A DNA stretch of 64,000 nt from Solen grandis. Lineage: Eukaryota > Mollusca > Bivalvia > Adapedonta > Solenidae. Each line of letters starts with the position of its first letter. Within the stretch, counting starts at the first letter, position 1. The stretch lies in the NCBI GenBank assembly GCA_021229015.1, contig CM037777.1, positions 69,168,840-69,232,839 of the forward strand. The letters are read 5' to 3'. Below the pieces are notes generated by a model. That model had not been told where the DNA came from and made no database searches. It worked only from the letters and a program-made list of their open reading frames with translations. Shown here piece after piece: positions 59,235 through 64,000 of this stretch. The position numbers were made by a program, and so were the translations under genes.

Positions 59235-59598
59235 ATATATCAAAACTATGACAAATGTGACAAATAGAAAACAAATATGTTAATTGTGACAAACAGAATA
59301 AAAATGTGTCAAATGTGACAAAAAAAGAAAACAAATGTGTCATTGTGACAAATAGAAGACAGGTGTGACAAGAAGAAGACAAGTGTGTCAAATTTGACAA
59401 ATTGAAGACACATGAGTCAAATGTGATGAAAACAGAAGGCAAATGTGCCAAAAATAAGACAAATTAGTCAGGTGTCCCAATAAGAAGACATGTGTGTCAA
59501 ATGTAACAGTAAGAAAGCAAATATAGCAAATGTGACAAATAGAAGACAATTGTGGAAACTAGAAAACATATGTGTCAATTGTGATAAAAATGAAGACA
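59235..59598. repeat. Left flank of degenerate about 28-bp monomers
   Basis: Loosely repeated GTGACAAATAGAAGACAA / ATGTGTCAAATGTGAC motifs that resemble each half of the 57-bp unit to the right. Confidence 0.75.
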
Positions 59599-61645
59599 GA
59601 TGTGTTAAATGTAACAGTCAGGAGACACATTATCAAATATACAATAAGAAGACAGATGTGTTAAATGTAACAGTCAGGAGACACATGTATCAAATATACA
59701 ATAAGAAGACAGATGTGTTAAATGTAACAGTCAGGAGACACATGTATCAAATATACAATAAGAAGACAGATGTGTTAAATGTAACAGTCAGGAGACACAT
59801 GTATCAAATATGCAATAAGAAGACAGATGTGTTAAATGTAACAGTCAGGAGACACATGCAACAAATATACAATAAGAATACAGATGTGTTAAATGTAACA
59901 GTCAGGAGACACATGTATCAAAATATGCAATAAGAAGACAGATGTGTTAAATGTAACAGTCAGGAGACACATGTATCAAAATATACAATAAGAAGACAGA
60001 TGTGTTAAATGTAACAGTCAGGAGACACATGTATCAAAATATGCAATAAGAAGACAGATGTGTTAAATGTAACAGTCAGGAGACACATGTATCAAAATAT
60101 GCAATAAGAAGACAGATGTGTTAAATGTAACAGTCAGGAGACACATGCAACAAATATACAATAAGAAGACAGATGTGTTAAATGTAACAGTCAGGAGACA
60201 CATGTATCAAAATATGCAATAAGAAGACAGATGTGTTAAATGTAACAGTCAGGAGACACATGTATCAAATATACAATAAGAAGACAGATGTGTTAAATGT
60301 AACAGTCAGGAGACACATGTATCAAATATACAATAAGAAGACAGATGTGTTAAATATAACAGTCAGGAGACACATGCAACAAATATACAATTAGAATCCA
60401 GATGTGTTAAATGCAACAGTCAGGAGACACATGTATCAAAATATGCAATAAGAAGACAGATGTGTTAAATGTAACAGTCAGGAGACACATGTATCAAAAT
60501 ATGCAATAAGAAGACAGATGTGTTAAATGTAACAGTCAGGAGACACATGTATCAAAATATGCAATAAGAAGACAGATGTGTTAAATGTAACAGTCAGGAG
60601 ACACATGTATCAAAATATGCAATAAGAAGACAGGTGTGTTAAATGTAACAGTCAGGAGACACATGTATCAAATATACAATAAGAAGACAGATGTGTTAAA
60701 TGTAACAGTCAGGAGACACATGTATCAAATATACAATAAGGAGACAGATGTGTTAAATGCAACAGTCAGGAGACACATGTAACAAATATACAATAAGAAG
60801 ACAGATGTGTTAAATGTAACAGTCAGGAGACACATGTATCAAATATGCAATAAGAAGACAGATGTGTTAAATGTAACAGTCAGGAGACACATGTATCAAA
60901 TATACAATAAGAAGACAGATGTGTTAAATGTAACAGTCAGGAGACACATGTATCAAATATGCAATAAGAAGACAGATGTGTTAAATGTAACACTCAGGAG
61001 ACACATGCAACAAATATACAATAAGAAGACAGATGTGTTAAATGTAACAGTCAGGAGACACATGCAACAAATATACAATTAGAATCCAGATGTGTTAAAT
61101 GTAACAGTCAGGAGACACATGTAACAAATATACAATAAGAAGACAGATGTGTTAAATGTAACAGTCAGGAGACACATGTATCAAATATACAATAAGAAGA
61201 CAGATGTGTTAAATGTAACAGTCAGGAGACACATGTATCAAATATACAATAAGAAGACAGATGTGTTAAATGCAACAGTCAGGAGACACATGCAACAAAT
61301 ATACAATAAGAAGACAGATGTGTTAAATGTAACAGTCAGGAGACACATGTATCAAATATACAATAAGAAGACAGATGTGTTAAATGTAACAGTCAGGAGA
61401 CACATGTATCAAATATACAATAAGAAGACAGATGCGTTAAATGTAACAGTCAGGAGACACATGTATCAAATATACAATAAGAAGACAGATGTGTTAAATG
61501 TAACAGTCAGGAGGCCCCTTCAACAAATATACAATAAGAAGACAGATGTGTTAAATGTAACAGTCAGGAGACACATGTATCAAATATACAATAAGAAGAC
61601 AGATGTGTTAAATATAACAGTCAGGAGACACATGTATCAACTGTG
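59599..61645. repeat. 57-bp satellite, about 36 copies, dimeric unit
   Basis: The unit is made of a first half (AGAAGACAGATGTGTTAAAT, then GTAACAGTC) and a second half (AGGAGACACATGTATCAAAT, then ATACAATA), which align with each other. Some units carry one extra A (CAAAATATGC), giving 58 bp. Runs of 57-bp units keep a 19-residue frame open (KKTDVLNVTVRRHMYQIYN) and 58-bp units break it, so the open frames are artefacts of the array. Confidence 0.95.
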
Positions 61646-61810
61646 ACAAAAAGAAGACAGATGTGTCAAAAGTGAGTCAGGAGACGCATATGTCAATTGT
61701 GACAAATAAAAAAGATACAAATGTGTCAACTGTGAGGAATAGAAAACAAATCTGTCAACTGTGACAAATAGAAGACATATGCGTCAAATAGAAGACAAAC
61801 GAGTCAAATG
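61646..61810. repeat. Right flank of degenerate monomers
   Basis: Same monomer style as the left flank (TGTGACAAATAGAAGACA, GTGTCAACTGTGA). Confidence 0.7.
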
Positions 61811-61904
61811 TGACACTAAGACAAATTCTGCTACTGACTGGTCAAAAGTACGTTTAAACCAATTCTCTTTGGGTCATGGTTCAAGAAAGGGTTCTGGGAC
61901 AGTT

Positions 61905-62155
61905 TTGGTTTTACGTCCTACCGTCAATATTTTAGTAATTTGGGAACTATGTCTTCATGAGACAGATATAATGTTCCTTCACCTCAGTATCACGCAGTAG
62001 ACAAGTTGCATGATACCACACCCAGTTGCATCATTCTGACACCGGACCATCCAATCATGTGACTTCCAAACACAGTGGAAATACATTATAACAATCTTAA
62101 AGACTTTTGGTATGTCGCGACCTCCCGACCACGGGATGAGCGCTCTAACTATACT
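61905..62155 (-). mobile_element. SINE-A copy, diverged
   Basis: Body with ACCGTCAATATTTTAGTAAT and GCATGATACCACACCCAGTT. The head is reduced to TCGCGACCTCCCGACCACGG and GAGCGCTCTAAC. Confidence 0.75.
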
Positions 62156-63734
62156 CTGTTGGTGAAAAAAAAAATCTCATGCTCAGTATAGACTGTGACA
62201 CGATGTATTTAATTTCAAGTTCTTAAATTAATGACATAAACTTTGTTGAGTACTTACTGAGAATCACTGCCAGGAAATTTAATTGAAAAGGACTCAAAAT
62301 TAGATACAGGCATTTAGATCTATTCCTTTCTCAACTTGTGTATCACATTACAGGCGTTTCTTTTTTATATGTTTAATATATGAGAAATAAAACTACTTTT
62401 ATTATTATGCAATTTTGCAGTTTCAAAGCAACTCGTTCACAGATGAAATAGGCACAGATAAAAAGGTCCCTTCCGCCGCAATCAGTGGAGTAAAACATTA
62501 CTGTAATGAAGCTCACTGAAGTTGTGTGTGTCTCAGTTGAAAGAGGATTTGTGCCGGGTAACTAAAGTTTTGAAAGGGGTTACTTGCCAAATACCAAACT
62601 TGAAACTTAATAAAGTTTGTTATATTATATTTGCTTCCATTTGATTTTGATATGCATATTGATATAAATCTAATAAACTGTAGGCAAGAGAAATAGTGAG
62701 AGTAAGAGTAGCGATGTGCTCATTTTTAGCATTCCATTGAAACAAATATGTGTTCAGTTCTTATTGCAACGACCTTGTAAACGCAAGGTTTCACTCATTC
62801 CGCAACATGGCGTCTTCTCCACTTCCAGGTAGCGAATTTATAAGTGCCATTAAAAAGTGAATGCGTCAAGAGTGAATTTGATAGCACACCGAAATAGATA
62901 TTCTAAAAATAGGTTTTATAATTCTAATATATGTATATGTTTTATACCGTTCGTAACGCTATAGCCGATGATGGAGAAACCTCCCCATTTTTGCAATCAC
63001 GGAATGTTGCTTGTAAATGGGAAATAATAGGGTAATATACACAGATAATGTTAGATTAAATTCGTAATGAATGATCATTTGTGAAACAGCTGTTTTGAGG
63101 GGGAAAAGGGAGACAAAAATACTCAAACAGTTACAACAGACCTGCATGTCCCCTTGTACACATGCAAGCCGTTTGGAACAGGTGGCCACAGGCAAAATAT
63201 TTTTTACGTGGAGTTATGAATCAGCTTTGAATACTAAGCTGTCTTAATTCAAGACGACAGACACGTACACGTAATTATATCAGTGCCGTCTGCTACATCC
63301 GCTGGATGGATATCAGGTTTTAATTTCATGAATACACTGACCTACTTTCAAGTCGGACATAATGGATTGCGCGGTAGCTATTGAAGTATGCTTTACAAAT
63401 GCAACTTCAGTAGATCTCGAGAATCAGTCGTTCACCTTATTTAGACTGGTACCAATAATGATGTACCTTCATTCATAACGTCTTTAATTATTGATTTGTA
63501 TTTTTATTCGTATCTAAATTAATCCTTTTTATGACGTAATCATCAAATTTTGTTATTTCAGTATATTATATGGAATATTGTACAGTATATTGTAGTTCAA
63601 TAATAATAATTGGTCCCAATGTTTATATACGATGTTTTCATATAGTGAAGATATTAGTCTCAATATATGGGCCTCGGTGTCTCCTTTTGTAGATATTTGG
63701 AACACTTCTTGGCCTGACTCACATACATTTTACT
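62156..63734. other. Low-feature region
   Basis: Mostly unique sequence. It contains the possible first exon at 62807 and no other supported gene. Confidence 0.45.
62807..62828 (+). CDS. Possible first coding exon (very short)
   Basis: GCAACATGGCGTCTTC gives an ATG in an optimal start context (A at -3, G at +4) embedded in a YY1-like ATGGCG motif. The frame reads MASSPLP and meets CAG|GTAGCG, a usable donor. Unspliced, it runs on to a 17-residue peptide. No further exon lies in the remaining 1.1 kb that I can recognise. Confidence 0.18.
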
Positions 63735-63870
63735 TGTTTGTTGTGTATTTCAGTCATCTAACACACGGCATTATCACGCCGTAGACATGTGGCATGATAC
63801 CACACCCAGTCACGGGTCTACCTTTAAATGCTGAACGCCAAGTAAGGGAGTTATACCAGTACCATTTCTT
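63735..63870 (-). mobile_element. SINE-A fragment
   Basis: Body with TATCACGCCGTAGACATGTG and GCATGATACCACACCCAGTC, missing the middle and the head. Confidence 0.75.
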
Positions 63871-64000
63871 ACAATACATGTACATATATCCGTACATATT
63901 GCTAATACATAAACATTATATAACGAGGGATCTTTTAAGAAGAGTCAAAATTCTCATCTCCTTACGATAAAAAGCAGATGAATTAATTCGCTAGGAAACA

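Noticed and set aside
59490..61646. Open frames of 91-165 residues with a 19-residue repeat
   Set aside because: By-product of the 57-bp unit; interrupted wherever the 58-bp variant occurs.

Overview
This is eukaryotic nuclear DNA: AT-rich, intron-like and intergenic, with almost no coding sequence and very dense in transposons and tandem repeats. The element families (elements beginning AGCTCACCTGAGC, tRNA-headed SINEs, a jockey/CR1-like LINE) and the exon style point to a mollusc, most likely a bivalve. That is an inference from repeat flavour, not a species identification. One 100-N scaffold gap lies at 23272-23371.

The only confident protein-coding sequence is one exon at 4833-4994 (+). 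It encodes 54 residues of the C-terminal region of translation initiation factor eIF5B, with good splice signals on both sides. I found neither the preceding nor the final exon. Weaker exon-like or promoter-like candidates are flagged at 39882-40010 (-), 48877-48936 (+), 62807-62828 (+), 28407-28508 and 12982-14724 (-).

Layout. 1-5.3 kb: mostly unique sequence with the eIF5B exon and one short element. 5.3-20.1 kb: a nested stack of mobile elements. Two copies of one T-targeting family (X) and four of another (Y) share TTTTT|A..CTCTTG|TT borders. Copy X1 contains a Y copy and a complete 419-bp miniature LTR retrotransposon whose two LTRs each carry a tRNA-like pol III module. A 4.7-kb insertion with inverted terminal repeats splits another repeat and itself holds a Y copy and a SINE. 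20.1-23.3 kb: low-feature sequence up to the gap. 23.4-24.7 kb: 45-bp satellite. 24.7-29.4 kb: low-feature sequence with a promoter-like patch. 29.4-37.5 kb: 74-bp, 13-bp and 49-bp arrays, a TG microsatellite, and a minisatellite that appears to derive from a SINE core. 37.5-41.6 kb: SINE cluster. 41.6-46.9 kb: 30-bp satellite with two LINE fragments embedded in its distal end. 46.9-59.2 kb: mostly unique sequence with a fourth Y element. 59.2-61.8 kb: 57-bp satellite built as a dimer of about 28-bp monomers. 61.8-64 kb: SINE copies and unique sequence.

No operon or pathway is present. The biological interest lies in the retrotransposon with tRNA-like LTRs, the related T-targeting families with internal tandem arrays, and the origin and open reading frames of the satellites.
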